DNA of 64,000 nucleotides, taken from NCBI GenBank assembly GCA_944388385.1, contig CALXIO010000012.1, positions 1 to 64,000 on the forward strand, given 5' to 3'. The notes under the pieces are model-generated. The model was given only the letters and a program-made list of their open reading frames with translations. It had not been told where the DNA came from and ran no database searches. Source of the stretch: an uncultured Ruminiclostridium sp. GTDB lineage: Bacteria > Bacillota > Clostridia > Oscillospirales > Ruminococcaceae. The stretch's first letter is position 1; every line of letters begins with the position of its first letter. The position numbers were made by a program, and so were the translations under genes. This document shows, piece after piece, positions 16,203 to 25,876 of the stretch.

Positions 16203-17266
16203 ATAAAATAAATTCTTTGCAGCTTGCCGTCACCTTTATAATAACAAGGCTTTCAGCGGAAATGCTTCTTATACCCGGGGAGCTTATAAAATACGGCCCG
16301 AACAGATTTTATGCCATACTTTTTGCAAAGGTGATAGTATTGCTTTTGTATCTTCCTGCGGTATTTATTACCCTGAGATTCAAGGGGGATAACTTTATCA
16401 CCGCCACCATGAGAAGAAGCCCCCTTCTTGCCGGATTTTTAGGGCTTTTGTTTACCATGGGTATAACCTGCATAATAGCAGATACGGTAATAAATCTACA
16501 GCTTTATATTACAGATACCCTGCTTCACAGCCTTCTTCTTATAACCGGGGTTATAATGATAATATTCGCCGGATTTTACGGGGCATATAAGGGGGTAAGT
16601 GCTGTTAGCCGTACCTCGGTTTTTGCCCTTTGCTTTTTTATATTGCTTATTGTTCTTATAATAATAACCATGATGCCGGATATGGATATGGTGTATCTTT
16701 ACCCCTCCTTTATTGAGGACGGAGAATACTTTATACAGTCCATGACAGCGGAGGTAAGCTGTAACAGCGAGCTTTTAATGTTTGCGGTGCTTTGTGCAAA
16801 TGTAAGACAAAAGCCAAATAAGACCCTTTATTATTTACTTGCGGTGTTTGTGCTTTTAGAGGTGATAAATCTTATTTATAACCTTGTTTTAGGACCCTTT
16901 TTAGATGCCCTTGAATATCCCCTTTATGTAATATCCTCACTATCGGATATAGTGATATTTCAGCGGCTTGACGGAATAGATGCAATAGTGTGGCTTTTTG
17001 CCTCAATTATAAAAATATCCATGCTTTTGGTATGCGTAAAGCAGATATATTCCACCGTTACAAAAAAATCCGGCTCAACTATGTTTTTGGCGGTATTCTC
17101 CCTTTTTTGCTTTGGCCTTTGTATGATAATAGGAAATGACAGGATAATCTATAACAGCTTCCAGAAATTTATGAATACCGCCCTGCCAATAGTTTTCAGC
17201 GGTGCTGTAATACCCCTTATAGCCCTTATTGCAGGCAAAAAACGAAAGGAGAAAAAGGATGAATAA
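16199..17266 (+). CDS. gerB: Spore germination receptor subunit B (GerB, APC-type transporter fold)
   Basis: A 355-residue protein with ten predicted transmembrane segments, matching the endospore germination permease family related to amino acid transporters. It starts at GTG 16199, overlapping the gerA stop, and ends overlapping the gerC start. The N-terminal QLAVTFIITRLSAEMLLIPG is typical. This subunit is thought to bind the germinant. Length is normal. Confidence 0.9.
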   Translation: MNKINSLQLAVTFIITRLSAEMLLIPGELIKYGPNRFYAILFAKVIVLLLYLPAVFITLRFKGDNFITATMRRSPLLAGFLGLLFTMGITCIIADTVINLQLYITDTLLHSLLLITGVIMIIFAGFYGAYKGVSAVSRTSVFALCFFILLIVLIIITMMPDMDMVYLYPSFIEDGEYFIQSMTAEVSCNSELLMFAVLCANVRQKPNKTLYYLLAVFVLLEVINLIYNLVLGPFLDALEYPLYVISSLSDIVIFQRLDGIDAIVWLFASIIKISMLLVCVKQIYSTVTKKSGSTMFLAVFSLFCFGLCMIIGNDRIIYNSFQKFMNTALPIVFSGAVIPLIALIAGKKRKEKKDE

Positions 17267-18464
17267 ATTAAGAATAGCAGGTGCTGTATCGGTTTTACTG
17301 CTTGTGCTCAGCCTTTGCGGATGTATAAGATATGTGGAATTATCCGACCGGGCAATAGTACAGGCCATGGGGGTGGATTATCTGCCGGATAAGGGAATTT
17401 ACCGCATCAGTATGCAGTATTTTGCCCAAAGCAGTGAGGGAAGCAAAAATCAGATAGATAAGACCCAGGCAAATGTGCTTAAATCCATAGGAGAGGGCAA
17501 AAGCATATTGCAGGCGGTGAACAACGCAAGCCTTCTTACGGGAAAGGCTCTTTTGTTATCCGAAAACCGGATAATAATTCTCGGAAAGGAAGCCTGCCGC
17601 CTTGATTTAAAGGGGATAATGGAGTTTTTTATAAGCAATTTCCATTCCCACCCACAGACCTATTTTGCCTGCGGAGAAAATACCGCCGAGGAAATACTGG
17701 ATATACGCTTTAAGGAGGGATATGTTTCTTCCCAGCATTTAATTGATATTATAGACAATGCCGCCGCCCTTGGTAAATCCTCCAATGAATATGCCTATAC
17801 CACCATGGCACAGCTTATGGGAGGAACTAAAAGCACGGTTTTACCCCTTTTAAAAACAGAGGAGCTTGCCACAGACGGCACAATTCCTCCCGGGGGAGGC
17901 AATTCATCAGGGGGTAGCGGTGATAAAAAGGAACAGCAGAAGGAAACCACGGTAGTCCCCTGCGGGGTGGTGATATTTTCCGACGGCACAGCAAAGGACA
18001 AGGCAGATGAGGATGTCACCATGGGAATAAGGCTTTTTTACAATGCGGTGGAGGAAATAACCATTACCATAAATACAGATAACAACCGCACCGCCGCCCT
18101 TACCCTTTATGATATATGCACCGAAATCACCCCAAGGTCCATAGGTGATACCCTTACCTTTGAGGTAAACACCACCGCCCATGCAAGGTTTGATGACAGA
18201 GGCTCAATAGGAGAGGTGGACACAAAGGGAATAGAGGATGCTATTTCAAAGGCAGAATCGGAAATAGAAGCCTGTATGAAAAAAGCCCTTGATAAGGCTA
18301 AGGGCTGTAGGGCAGATATATTCGGGCTTGAAAATGCCCTCAGAAATAAAAACCCGGAATATTACCGGGCGGTAAAGGATAATATAGGGGATGTATTATT
18401 TTCAGCGGAATTTAACCTGAAGGCAAAATGCCTGCCCTTTAGCTTAGGGTTACAGAGCTTTTAA
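17259..18464 (+). CDS. gerC: Spore germination receptor subunit C (GerC lipoprotein)
   Basis: Translation from ATG 17259 (behind AAAGGA, overlapping the gerB stop) gives 401 residues with a lipoprotein signal ending LSLCGC. The mature part begins YVELSDRAIVQAMGVDY, a hallmark of Ger(x)C family proteins. A Gly/Ser-rich insert (about 215-235, GGGNSSGGSGDKKEQQKE) lies between domains. It is the outer lipoprotein subunit of the germinant receptor. The operon ends at a bidirectional terminator 22 bases downstream. Confidence 0.92.
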   Translation: MNKLRIAGAVSVLLLVLSLCGCIRYVELSDRAIVQAMGVDYLPDKGIYRISMQYFAQSSEGSKNQIDKTQANVLKSIGEGKSILQAVNNASLLTGKALLLSENRIIILGKEACRLDLKGIMEFFISNFHSHPQTYFACGENTAEEILDIRFKEGYVSSQHLIDIIDNAAALGKSSNEYAYTTMAQLMGGTKSTVLPLLKTEELATDGTIPPGGGNSSGGSGDKKEQQKETTVVPCGVVIFSDGTAKDKADEDVTMGIRLFYNAVEEITITINTDNNRTAALTLYDICTEITPRSIGDTLTFEVNTTAHARFDDRGSIGEVDTKGIEDAISKAESEIEACMKKALDKAKGCRADIFGLENALRNKNPEYYRAVKDNIGDVLFSAEFNLKAKCLPFSLGLQSF

Positions 18465-18484
18465 TTATATTATAAGCAATAAAA

Positions 18485-18510
18485 AACCCGGCATTAAGCC
18501 GGGCTTTTAT
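18485..18510. terminator. Bidirectional terminator between gerC and the TrpB-like gene
   Basis: CCCGGC (18487-18492) and GCCGGG (18498-18503) form the stem, with CTTTTATTATTTT on the plus side and TTTTTTAT on the minus side. It serves the two converging transcripts. Confidence 0.85.
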
Positions 18511-18514
18511 TATT

Positions 18515-19888
18515 TTATTTATCTACCTTAGGCATACGGTTTATGCTTTCCTGTAATTCCTCATCTGTGGGAATGTAGTCTGACATAACACCGTCATTGA
18601 ACTTCTGATATGCCACCATATCAAAGTAGCCTGTGCCGGTAAGACCGAAGAGAATTGTCTTTTCTTCTCCTGTTTCCTTGCACTTAAGAGCCTCGTCAAT
18701 AGCAACACGGATAGCGTGTGAGCTTTCGGGAGCAGGTAAAATTCCCTCAATTCTTGCAAACTGCTGTGCAGCCTCAAATACTGCTGTCTGTTCTACTGAA
18801 CGGGCGGTCATATAGCCGTCATGGTACAGCTGAGAAAGAATACTGCTCATGCCGTGGTAACGAAGTCCGCCTGCGTGGTTTGCAGAGGGAATAAAGGTAC
18901 TGCCAAGGGTATACATCTTAGCAAGAGGACAAACAGCACCTGTGTCACAGAAGTCATATCCGTATACACCTCTTGTAAGTGAGGGACAGGAAGCAGGCTC
19001 AACAGCGATAAATTCATAGTCAGCCTCGCCTCTTAACTTTTCGCCCATAAAGGGAGAAATAAGACCGCCTAAGTTAGAACCGCCGCCTGCACAGCCGATT
19101 ATCATATCAGGCTTTATGCCGTACTTGTCGCAGGCTGTCTTTGCTTCAAGACCGATAACAGTCTGGTGTAAAAGCACCTGAGATAATACAGAGCCTAATA
19201 CATATCTGTAGCCCTCGTGGGTGGTAGCGTCCTCAACCGCCTCAGAAATAGCACAGCCAAGTGAACCGCTTGTACCGGGGAATTCGGCATTTATCTTCTT
19301 GCCTACCTCAGTAAGCATGGAGGGGGAGGGGGTAACATTTGCGCCGTAGGTACGCATAACCTCTCTTCTGAAGGGCTTTTGCTCATAGGAGCACTTTACC
19401 ATATAAACCTTGCAGTCAAGTCCCAAGTAAGCACAAGCCATTGATAATGCTGTACCCCACTGACCTGCGCCGGTTTCGGTGGTAACGCCCTTAAGTCCCT
19501 GCTTTTTTGCATAGTAGGTCTGGGCAATAGCGCTGTTCAGCTTATGGCTGCCGGAGGTGTTGTTACCCTCGAACTTATAGTAGATCTTAGCCGGGGTATC
19601 AAGAGCCTTTTCAAGGCAGTAAGCACGAACTAAGGGAGAGGGACGGTACATTTTGTAAAAGTCGATAATCTCATCGGGAATATCGATAAAGGGTGTGGTA
19701 TCATCCAGCTCCTGACGGGCAAGCTCCTCGCAGAATACATGACTTAATTCTTCAAGGGTGCAGGGCTGTAATGTGCCGGGGTTTAAAAGGGGAGCAGGCT
19801 TGTTTTTCATATCTGCTCTTACGTTATACCATTGTTTCGGTAACTCGTTTTCTTCAAGATAAATTTTGTAAGGGATCTCTTTTGACAT
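18515..19888 (-). CDS. trpB: TrpB-like (TrpB2-type) tryptophan synthase beta subunit
   Basis: A 457-residue PLP enzyme of the TrpB2 group, longer than classical TrpB (about 400). The Schiff-base lysine is K116 in NTSGSHKLNSA, with GGGSNLGG for cofactor phosphate. It condenses indole with serine to give tryptophan. The start is ATG 19888 after AAAGGA; the upstream frame runs into the T-box terminator and is not used. No trpA or other trp gene is adjacent, which fits indole salvage. A tryptophan T-box leader controls it. Confidence 0.9.
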   Translation of the reverse strand: MSKEIPYKIYLEENELPKQWYNVRADMKNKPAPLLNPGTLQPCTLEELSHVFCEELARQELDDTTPFIDIPDEIIDFYKMYRPSPLVRAYCLEKALDTPAKIYYKFEGNNTSGSHKLNSAIAQTYYAKKQGLKGVTTETGAGQWGTALSMACAYLGLDCKVYMVKCSYEQKPFRREVMRTYGANVTPSPSMLTEVGKKINAEFPGTSGSLGCAISEAVEDATTHEGYRYVLGSVLSQVLLHQTVIGLEAKTACDKYGIKPDMIIGCAGGGSNLGGLISPFMGEKLRGEADYEFIAVEPASCPSLTRGVYGYDFCDTGAVCPLAKMYTLGSTFIPSANHAGGLRYHGMSSILSQLYHDGYMTARSVEQTAVFEAAQQFARIEGILPAPESSHAIRVAIDEALKCKETGEEKTILFGLTGTGYFDMVAYQKFNDGVMSDYIPTDEELQESINRMPKVDK

Positions 19889-19920
19889 AATTCTTTTTTC
19901 CTTTCTTAAAATAAAATAAA

Positions 19921-20175
19921 AAACTCCTGTCCCATACTCTGGGACAGGAGATAATTCCTGCGGTACCACCCGGATTCGACCTTAGTCGCACTCTATCGCA
20001 TACCAACATATGCTTTGCCCTTAACGCAGGCTTAACGTCGCACCTACTTTAATAATTTCGGCTTGCCCTCGTGAGTCCATTCGTTAAAGTATGTATTACC
20101 GCTTTCCACCACCTGCGGCTCTCTGAAATACAGGGACTGCACTACTTCTCTCACTCATCAGTTTAAACTATATAT
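19921..20175 (-). ncRNA. T-box riboswitch, tryptophan (UGG) specifier
   Basis: On the minus strand the leader carries the T-box core GGGTGGTACCGC (about 19959-19970), then a terminator stem CTCCTGTCCCA/TGGGACAGGAG (19924-19950) with a T-run. The stem I region reads CGAATGGACTCACGAG, so the specifier codon is probably UGG (20077-20079), matching uncharged tRNA-Trp. Uncharged tRNA would stabilise the antiterminator and switch on the TrpB-like gene. Confidence 0.92.
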
Positions 20176-20177
20176 TT

Positions 20178-20206
20178 ATTTTAGCACATAAAATTCAATA
20201 TGTCAA
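20178..20206 (-). promoter_or_regulatory. Promoter of the T-box/TrpB-like transcript
   Basis: Minus strand TTGACA (20201-20206), 17-base spacer, TAAAAT (20178-20183). A near-consensus vegetative promoter just upstream of the T-box. Confidence 0.85.
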
Positions 20207-20224
20207 TGGTTTTTATGTAAAAAA

Positions 20225-20253
20225 TAAAAATACCCCCAAAAAGGGGGTATTTA
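20225..20253 (-). terminator. Terminator after the DHHW gene
   Basis: AATACCCCC/GGGGGTATT with a 5-base loop (20229-20251), followed on the minus strand by a T-rich tail. It ends the MBOAT-DHHW transcript. Confidence 0.85.
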
Positions 20254-21927
20254 TCAGTAGCTTATAATATCGCTTATATATGTGCCGGTTTCATCCATGG
20301 CATTTTCTGTGGTGACGCAGATAAGAAAATCCGTAACCTGTCTTTCCTTTGCAAATACCACAGGGTTAAAGTTGCAGTATCTTATATCTATAACATAGAT
20401 ATCCTCAAAGGAGGAGGTAAGGCAGGGAACTAAGGGGTTTGCATAATCATCCTTCAGTATAACAAGGGATCTTCCGTTTTCCACATCGGTGGAGATATGC
20501 TTTATATATTCATCCGACATCATAAAGGTGTTATAGAAAAAGCTGGGTCCGTAGTAATTATCCGGGGCTAAAAGATAATAGTTCTCATACTGAAGCTCAT
20601 AGTTATAGTCGTAATAGTCTGTTTTTGTTTCGTTGGGGGGGATATAGTAGGTAAAATCCTCACCCTCATACATAAGGCCGTCATATTGGGTATTAAGATA
20701 TACTGAGCCTAAACAGATTTTTTCCACCGGGGTATATGAGGACAGGGGAGCAAAATCCACACCTGCCGCATTTGCAAATGCCTCAGCGGCATAATATGCC
20801 CCCTTTTGCTGCCAATGGCAATCTCTTAAGAAGAATATATTTTCATCAAGGTGGGGAGTAAGGGCGGTAAGAAGGTCAATGTTTATAATATCACTTCTGA
20901 GATTATTTGAAATATAAGCCGCATCCGACTGCTCTGTATAGAAGGACTCTGTGTTAAGCTCCACCGGTGTAAAGAAGGTGTTCTGGGTAAGACAGGTCAT
21001 ATTATATACATTTACATCCGGAAGTAATTCCTTAATGGTGTTTACCGATGAAATATAATTTGTCGCAAAGTTATCTCTGTCGCCGCCGTATAACTGTCCG
21101 GCATAAAGCTCATCCCGGCTTATATATGCCACCTGATTTCCCTGTCTGAATATTATCTGCGCATCAGGGTCAGAGGGGGTGGGGTAGGAAAGAATATGGC
21201 CGTCCGGGTCAGTAGGCAGGGGAGCCTCTGTTTGTCCGCTTGTTTCTCCCGGGGTTGTGGCAGGAGCGCTGCTTTCCTCCTTTGAGGGAGTGTCGCTTGT
21301 GCTGTCAGAGGGGGGCGGAGTTACAATTATAATAGGCTTTGTGGAGGTGGTGGTAACAGCAGGCTTTGAGCCTTCTCCGCTGTTTACATTGGATACATTA
21401 CCCACAATCACATTACCGTCTACCGTAAAGCCAAACCATGAACGGAATACAGCGCCTATTGATTTAAGCTCATCTCTGAAGGGCACGGTATCGTTAAAAT
21501 ATGTGCTTATGCCCTCGGTGAATTCACCACTCCAGTAGCTCTCCCAGGTAAAGGTGGGGAACTTGGCAAGCTCTCTTTTTTCCGACTCGGAAATGGTGGG
21601 ACGCTCCATAAACAGCTGAAAGCATATAGCCCCCACAAAGAAAACCGAGCAGGCGGTTATATTTATAACAGAGCCTATTTTCTTCTGCTTTTTTACCTTT
21701 TCGGATTCCTCCGGCTTTTTCTTTTTGGAGGACCTGCGTTTTTTGGGCTTTGGCTCATCTTCACTATCAGAAAGGGGAATTTTTACATTCTCTTCCTTTT
21801 TATCCTGTGCTTCAGCCTTTTGGGGTTTTTCCTTTACAGGCTTTTCTTTTTTAGCCTTTTTCTGATTTTCCAGCTTTTGTCTGTATATTTCGTCTAATTC
21901 ATCAAATTCGTTTTTATTCTCAGCCAT
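20254..21927 (-). CDS. DHHW family (AlgX/AlgJ-like) membrane-anchored protein
   Basis: A 557-residue protein with a highly charged cytoplasmic tail (about 1-85, Lys/Glu-rich), one transmembrane helix (about 87-105), a Ser/Thr/Pro-rich linker (about 185-240) and an SGNH-like exported domain with the DxHW motif (RDCHWQQKGAYYAAEAF). Such proteins work with an MBOAT partner to O-acetylate extracellular polysaccharide. The MBOAT gene lies 16 bases upstream in the same operon. The exact polymer is unknown. Confidence 0.8.
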   Translation of the reverse strand: MAENKNEFDELDEIYRQKLENQKKAKKEKPVKEKPQKAEAQDKKEENVKIPLSDSEDEPKPKKRRSSKKKKPEESEKVKKQKKIGSVINITACSVFFVGAICFQLFMERPTISESEKRELAKFPTFTWESYWSGEFTEGISTYFNDTVPFRDELKSIGAVFRSWFGFTVDGNVIVGNVSNVNSGEGSKPAVTTTSTKPIIIVTPPPSDSTSDTPSKEESSAPATTPGETSGQTEAPLPTDPDGHILSYPTPSDPDAQIIFRQGNQVAYISRDELYAGQLYGGDRDNFATNYISSVNTIKELLPDVNVYNMTCLTQNTFFTPVELNTESFYTEQSDAAYISNNLRSDIINIDLLTALTPHLDENIFFLRDCHWQQKGAYYAAEAFANAAGVDFAPLSSYTPVEKICLGSVYLNTQYDGLMYEGEDFTYYIPPNETKTDYYDYNYELQYENYYLLAPDNYYGPSFFYNTFMMSDEYIKHISTDVENGRSLVILKDDYANPLVPCLTSSFEDIYVIDIRYCNFNPVVFAKERQVTDFLICVTTENAMDETGTYISDIISY

Positions 21928-21943
21928 TTAAAGTCCTCCTTTC

Positions 21944-23347
21944 TCAGAAATTCCAGTAAATAAAGGGATTATTTGTAGCGTTTACAAGAAGTATACTGCT
22001 TAATGCAACTATAGCAATATTGAAAACAGTCTGGCAGTTTGAGTAAAGCAGGGCGTGTTCGGATTTCTCCAGCTTTTCCTTTATCTTGGGTACAACAGGT
22101 AAGCAAAGGATAACAGCCACTAATACAAGCCATAAGTTTGAGGTCATTGAACGGGCGGAGATTATATCCGTTAAGGGGTTTCCGTTAAGTCCGAACAGAC
22201 CCTTTAAGAATATGCCGAACTTGGTCATATCCGTAAAGTAGAAGATACCGAAGCCCACAATAATTACTATCTTGCTGTAAATGTGGGTTATAACTGTGGG
22301 TATCTGCTTTAATGCCTTTGCGCCTATCAGTCTTTCTATAAGGATAAAGAAGCCGAAGTAAAGACCCCAGATTATATAATTCCATGCGGCGCCATGCCAG
22401 AATCCTGTGCAGAACCACACTAAAAACAGATTGAGATACTTTCTTCTCTTGCCGAAGATAGGAACATACAAAAGATAGTCTCTGAAGAAGGTACCAAGGG
22501 AGATATGCCACCTCTGCCAGAATTCTGTGATATTCTTGCAGATAAAGGGGTAGTTGAAGTTTTCGTCAAAGTGGAAGCCGAACACTCTGCCAAGGCCTAT
22601 TGCTATATCGGAATATCCCGAAAAGTCAAAGTAAACCTGCATAGCGTAAACTATTACCGTGTACCACATACCTGTAACGGAAAGGGCTTCCAGGTTTCCC
22701 TCCTTAAAGAAGGTATCAACAATAACCGAAAGGTTATTTGCAAGGATAACCTTTTTACCAAGACCCATACATATTCTTGTGATACCGTCGCTTATGTCCC
22801 TTGCGGTGGTTTTGCGGTTGTCGATGTCGTTTTCAATTACGCTGTAACGGACAATGGGACCTGCCACTAATTGGGGGAACAATGAAATATACATAAGCAG
22901 CTTGCCCCAGTTTTTCTGTACCTTGATAGTACCCCAGTAGCAGTCAATGATGTAGGAGATTATCTGGAAGGTAAAGAAGCTGATACCTATTGGCATCTTT
23001 ATATCCGGCACAGGCAGGTCAACAGGGCTTATTGCGTTGAAGTTTTCCGTAAGAAAGCCTGCGTACTTAAAGAATATAAGCACCCCTATATCAAATATCA
23101 GAGTTAAGGCAAGGGCGACGGTGGATTTTTTAGTGCCCTTGAATTTATCAATAAGAATACCGCCTACATAGTTTACGGTAACGCTGCCCAGCAGTAAAAA
23201 TACCCAGACAGGCTCTCCCCAGGCATAAAAAACAAGGGAGAAAAGTACCAGAACTATGTTGCGGTAGGTAACATTTTTGCAAATAAAATAGGCCGCCAAG
23301 CAAAGAGCCATAAAGATATACAAAAACAGTAAATCTGCAAATATCAT
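21944..23347 (-). CDS. MBOAT family O-acyltransferase (AlgI/DltB-like)
   Basis: A 467-residue polytopic protein. The start at ATG 23347 gives an N-terminal transmembrane helix; the longer frame runs through the promoter. It contains the MBOAT core: FFTFQIISYIIDCYWG, YFDFSGYSDIAIGLGRVFGF, NFNYPFICKNITEFWQRWHISLG and the catalytic-His segment FWHGAAWNYIIWG. It moves acetyl groups across the membrane for transfer to cell-wall or exopolysaccharide sugars, together with the DHHW protein. Confidence 0.92.
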   Translation of the reverse strand: MIFADLLFLYIFMALCLAAYFICKNVTYRNIVLVLFSLVFYAWGEPVWVFLLLGSVTVNYVGGILIDKFKGTKKSTVALALTLIFDIGVLIFFKYAGFLTENFNAISPVDLPVPDIKMPIGISFFTFQIISYIIDCYWGTIKVQKNWGKLLMYISLFPQLVAGPIVRYSVIENDIDNRKTTARDISDGITRICMGLGKKVILANNLSVIVDTFFKEGNLEALSVTGMWYTVIVYAMQVYFDFSGYSDIAIGLGRVFGFHFDENFNYPFICKNITEFWQRWHISLGTFFRDYLLYVPIFGKRRKYLNLFLVWFCTGFWHGAAWNYIIWGLYFGFFILIERLIGAKALKQIPTVITHIYSKIVIIVGFGIFYFTDMTKFGIFLKGLFGLNGNPLTDIISARSMTSNLWLVLVAVILCLPVVPKIKEKLEKSEHALLYSNCQTVFNIAIVALSSILLVNATNNPFIYWNF

Positions 23348-23414
23348 CGTAATTATCCTTTCAGATGTGAATATATTGTAACAACTTGTCATAAGTCGGA
23401 AATTTTCCACAATA

Positions 23415-23443
23415 ATTATACTATAATAGGGGGTTAATGTCAA
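23415..23443 (-). promoter_or_regulatory. Promoter of the MBOAT-DHHW operon
   Basis: Minus strand TTGACA (23438-23443), 17-base spacer, TATAAT (23415-23420): full consensus match. Confidence 0.88.
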
Positions 23444-23514
23444 TTAAATTTAAACAGATTATTATAAAATCTAAGTGAAATTTAATTTATAGGGCTTTAC
23501 TTTAATAAATTTTC

Positions 23515-23543
23515 TTGACTATTCACCTTTAATAGTGTACAAT
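23515..23543 (+). promoter_or_regulatory. Promoter of the rnf operon
   Basis: TTGACT (23515-23520), 17-base spacer, TACAAT (23538-23543), about 70 bases before the rnfC start and divergent from the MBOAT promoter. Confidence 0.82.
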
Positions 23544-23612
23544 AATAGTAATTGCAGTTTTTCAGAGTATTGGGTTTATAAAAACTGTATTTTTTCTAAG
23601 GAGGAAAATTTA

Positions 23613-24908
23613 ATGCTAATACATAGCGTACATCTGCCCCACTATAAAAATTCGGCAGAGAGTCCGACTATTGAGTTGCCCCTGCCCGATAAGGTAATAA
23701 TAAGCATGGCACAGCACTTAGGTGCTCCCTGTACCCCCACCGTGGCAATAGGTGACAAGGTAAAGATCGGCGATATAATCGGCAACAGCGAGGCGGTAAT
23801 GTCCGCCCCCGTACACGCAAGCATTTCCGGTACGGTTACAGCTATTACCGATGTACTGCATATATCCGGCAGAAATATGAGCTCTGTTGTCATTGAAAGT
23901 GACGGCAAGGGAGAGATAAGCGACAGAATAAAGCCCCCGGTAGTTAATAACCGTGAGGACTTTTTAAAGGCGGTAAGAGAAAGCGGCTCTATCGGTCTTG
24001 GAGGCGCAGGCTTTCCTACCTCTTTAAAGCTTGGATATGACAGAACAGAATATCATCCGGACTATCTTATAATAAACGGTGCTGAATGTGAGCCCTACAT
24101 AACCTCCGACTACAGATGCTTTATGGAGGAGGGGGAGAAGATACTGGACGGCATAAGGCTTATACTGAAGTATCTTGAAATCCCCAAGTGTATTATAGGT
24201 ATAGAGAAAAACAAGCCCCGTGCAATAGCCAAGATGACTGAGCTTTGCAAAAACGACAGCAATATTACGGTAAAGGCATTGAAATCCAGCTACCCCCAGG
24301 GCGCTGAAAAGACACTTATCTTCAGCACCACAAAAAGAGTGGTAAAGGAGGGCTGTCTGCCTATTACCTCAGGCTGTATAGTGGTAAACTCCTCTACTGT
24401 GGCATTTATATCCGACTATATAAAGACAGGTATGCCTCTTGTAAAGAGAAGAATTACCGTTGACGGAAATATAGTTAAAAAGCCCTCTAACTTTATGGCG
24501 GCTGTGGGTATGTCAATAGGTGAGATAGTATATCATGCGGACCTTTCGGAAAAGCCCGACAGAATACTTTTAGGCGGACCTATGATGGGTGCCTGTGCCT
24601 TTGATATTGATTATCCTCTGGCTAAAACCAGCAACGCACTTTTATTATTTGCAAATTCTCCGGTATATAAGCCCTCTGCTTGTATACGCTGCGGCAGATG
24701 TGTTTCCGCCTGCACCATGAATCTGCTTCCCACTGAGCTTGAACACGCCTTTGATATGAGGGATGCAGAAAGACTGAAGAAGCTGAATGTAAATCTTTGT
24801 GTCAACTGCGGTGCGTGCTCGTATGTCTGTCCCGCAAAGAGAAATCTCGCAGAAAAGCATCAGCTTGCAAAGGCATTTGTGCGTAAGCAGAGTGCTGTTA
24901 AAAAGTAA
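23613..24908 (+). CDS. rnfC: Rnf complex subunit C (NADH-binding, Fe-S)
   Basis: The start at ATG 23613 behind AAGGAGGA gives 431 residues. An NADH/FMN-binding part contains GLGGAGFPTSLK and NGAECEPYITSDYR. It is followed by two [4Fe-4S] motifs, CIRCGRCVSAC and CVNCGACSYVC. RnfC takes electrons between NADH and the membrane complex that couples ferredoxin oxidation to ion pumping. First gene of the complete six-gene operon in clostridial order. Confidence 0.95.
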   Translation: MLIHSVHLPHYKNSAESPTIELPLPDKVIISMAQHLGAPCTPTVAIGDKVKIGDIIGNSEAVMSAPVHASISGTVTAITDVLHISGRNMSSVVIESDGKGEISDRIKPPVVNNREDFLKAVRESGSIGLGGAGFPTSLKLGYDRTEYHPDYLIINGAECEPYITSDYRCFMEEGEKILDGIRLILKYLEIPKCIIGIEKNKPRAIAKMTELCKNDSNITVKALKSSYPQGAEKTLIFSTTKRVVKEGCLPITSGCIVVNSSTVAFISDYIKTGMPLVKRRITVDGNIVKKPSNFMAAVGMSIGEIVYHADLSEKPDRILLGGPMMGACAFDIDYPLAKTSNALLLFANSPVYKPSACIRCGRCVSACTMNLLPTELEHAFDMRDAERLKKLNVNLCVNCGACSYVCPAKRNLAEKHQLAKAFVRKQSAVKK

Positions 24909-24931
24909 AGGTGAAGAAAGGATAACAGTTT

Positions 24932-25876
24932 ATGGCTAAGCTAATTATAGAACCGTCACCGCATATAAAATCTGCGATGACCACACAGAAGATAATGCTG
25001 TGTGTAATAATAGCATTACTTCCTGCTCTTATAGCCTCTGTATGGATATTCGGACTGCGTGCCCTTGTTATGACTGTGGTATGCTGTGCCGCCTGCGTGG
25101 TATTTGAGTGGATAACAAGAAAAATAATGAAAAGGGAAAACACAATAAGCGACCTGTCAGCGGTGGTTACAGGTATGCTTTTAGCCTTTAATCTTCCGGT
25201 AACTCTTCCTTTTTATATGGCGGTTATCGGTTGCTTTGTGGCAATAGTGATAGTAAAGCAGTTTTTCGGCGGTATAGGACAAAACTTTGCAAATCCTGCA
25301 ATAACCGCAAGAATTGTGCTTATGCTGTCCTTTACCTCATATATGACCACCTGGGCAGAGCCCTTTTACTATAAAAACCCGGATGTAATAACCACCTCCA
25401 CCCCCTTGGCATCCGATACACCGGCGGAAATTACCGACCTTTTACTGGGTACAACAGGAGGCTGTCTTGGTGAAACCTGTGCAATAGCGCTTCTCTTAGG
25501 CGGTATTTTCCTTGTTGTAATGAAGATAATAACCCCGGTAACACCTGTTTGCTTTATCGGTACCGTATTTGTAATTTCCCTTATTGCAACAGGGGATATT
25601 ATGCAGGCGGTAGCGGCAATCTTATCCGGCGGTCTTATCTTAGGCGCTGTATTTATGGCTACTGACTATGCCACCACCCCCATGACCACAAAGGGCAAAA
25701 TCATCTTCGGTATAGGCTGCGGACTTGTAACAATGCTGATAAGGTACTTCGGCACAATGCCTGAGGGCGTATCCTATTCAATTCTTCTTATGAATATCTT
25801 AACTCCCCTTATTGACCGCTTTACAGTTCCCAAGGCCTTCGGTGAGGTTAAAAAAGGAGGTAAGAGCAAGAAATGA
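24932..25876 (+). CDS. rnfD: Rnf complex subunit D
   Basis: A 314-residue membrane protein of the NqrB/RnfD family with about nine transmembrane segments. The N-terminal PSPHIKSAMTTQKIML and the loop FGGIGQNFANPAITARIVL are characteristic. It carries a covalent flavin and forms part of the ion-translocating core. Its stop overlaps rnfG by 4 bases. Confidence 0.95.
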   Translation: MAKLIIEPSPHIKSAMTTQKIMLCVIIALLPALIASVWIFGLRALVMTVVCCAACVVFEWITRKIMKRENTISDLSAVVTGMLLAFNLPVTLPFYMAVIGCFVAIVIVKQFFGGIGQNFANPAITARIVLMLSFTSYMTTWAEPFYYKNPDVITTSTPLASDTPAEITDLLLGTTGGCLGETCAIALLLGGIFLVVMKIITPVTPVCFIGTVFVISLIATGDIMQAVAAILSGGLILGAVFMATDYATTPMTTKGKIIFGIGCGLVTMLIRYFGTMPEGVSYSILLMNILTPLIDRFTVPKAFGEVKKGGKSKK

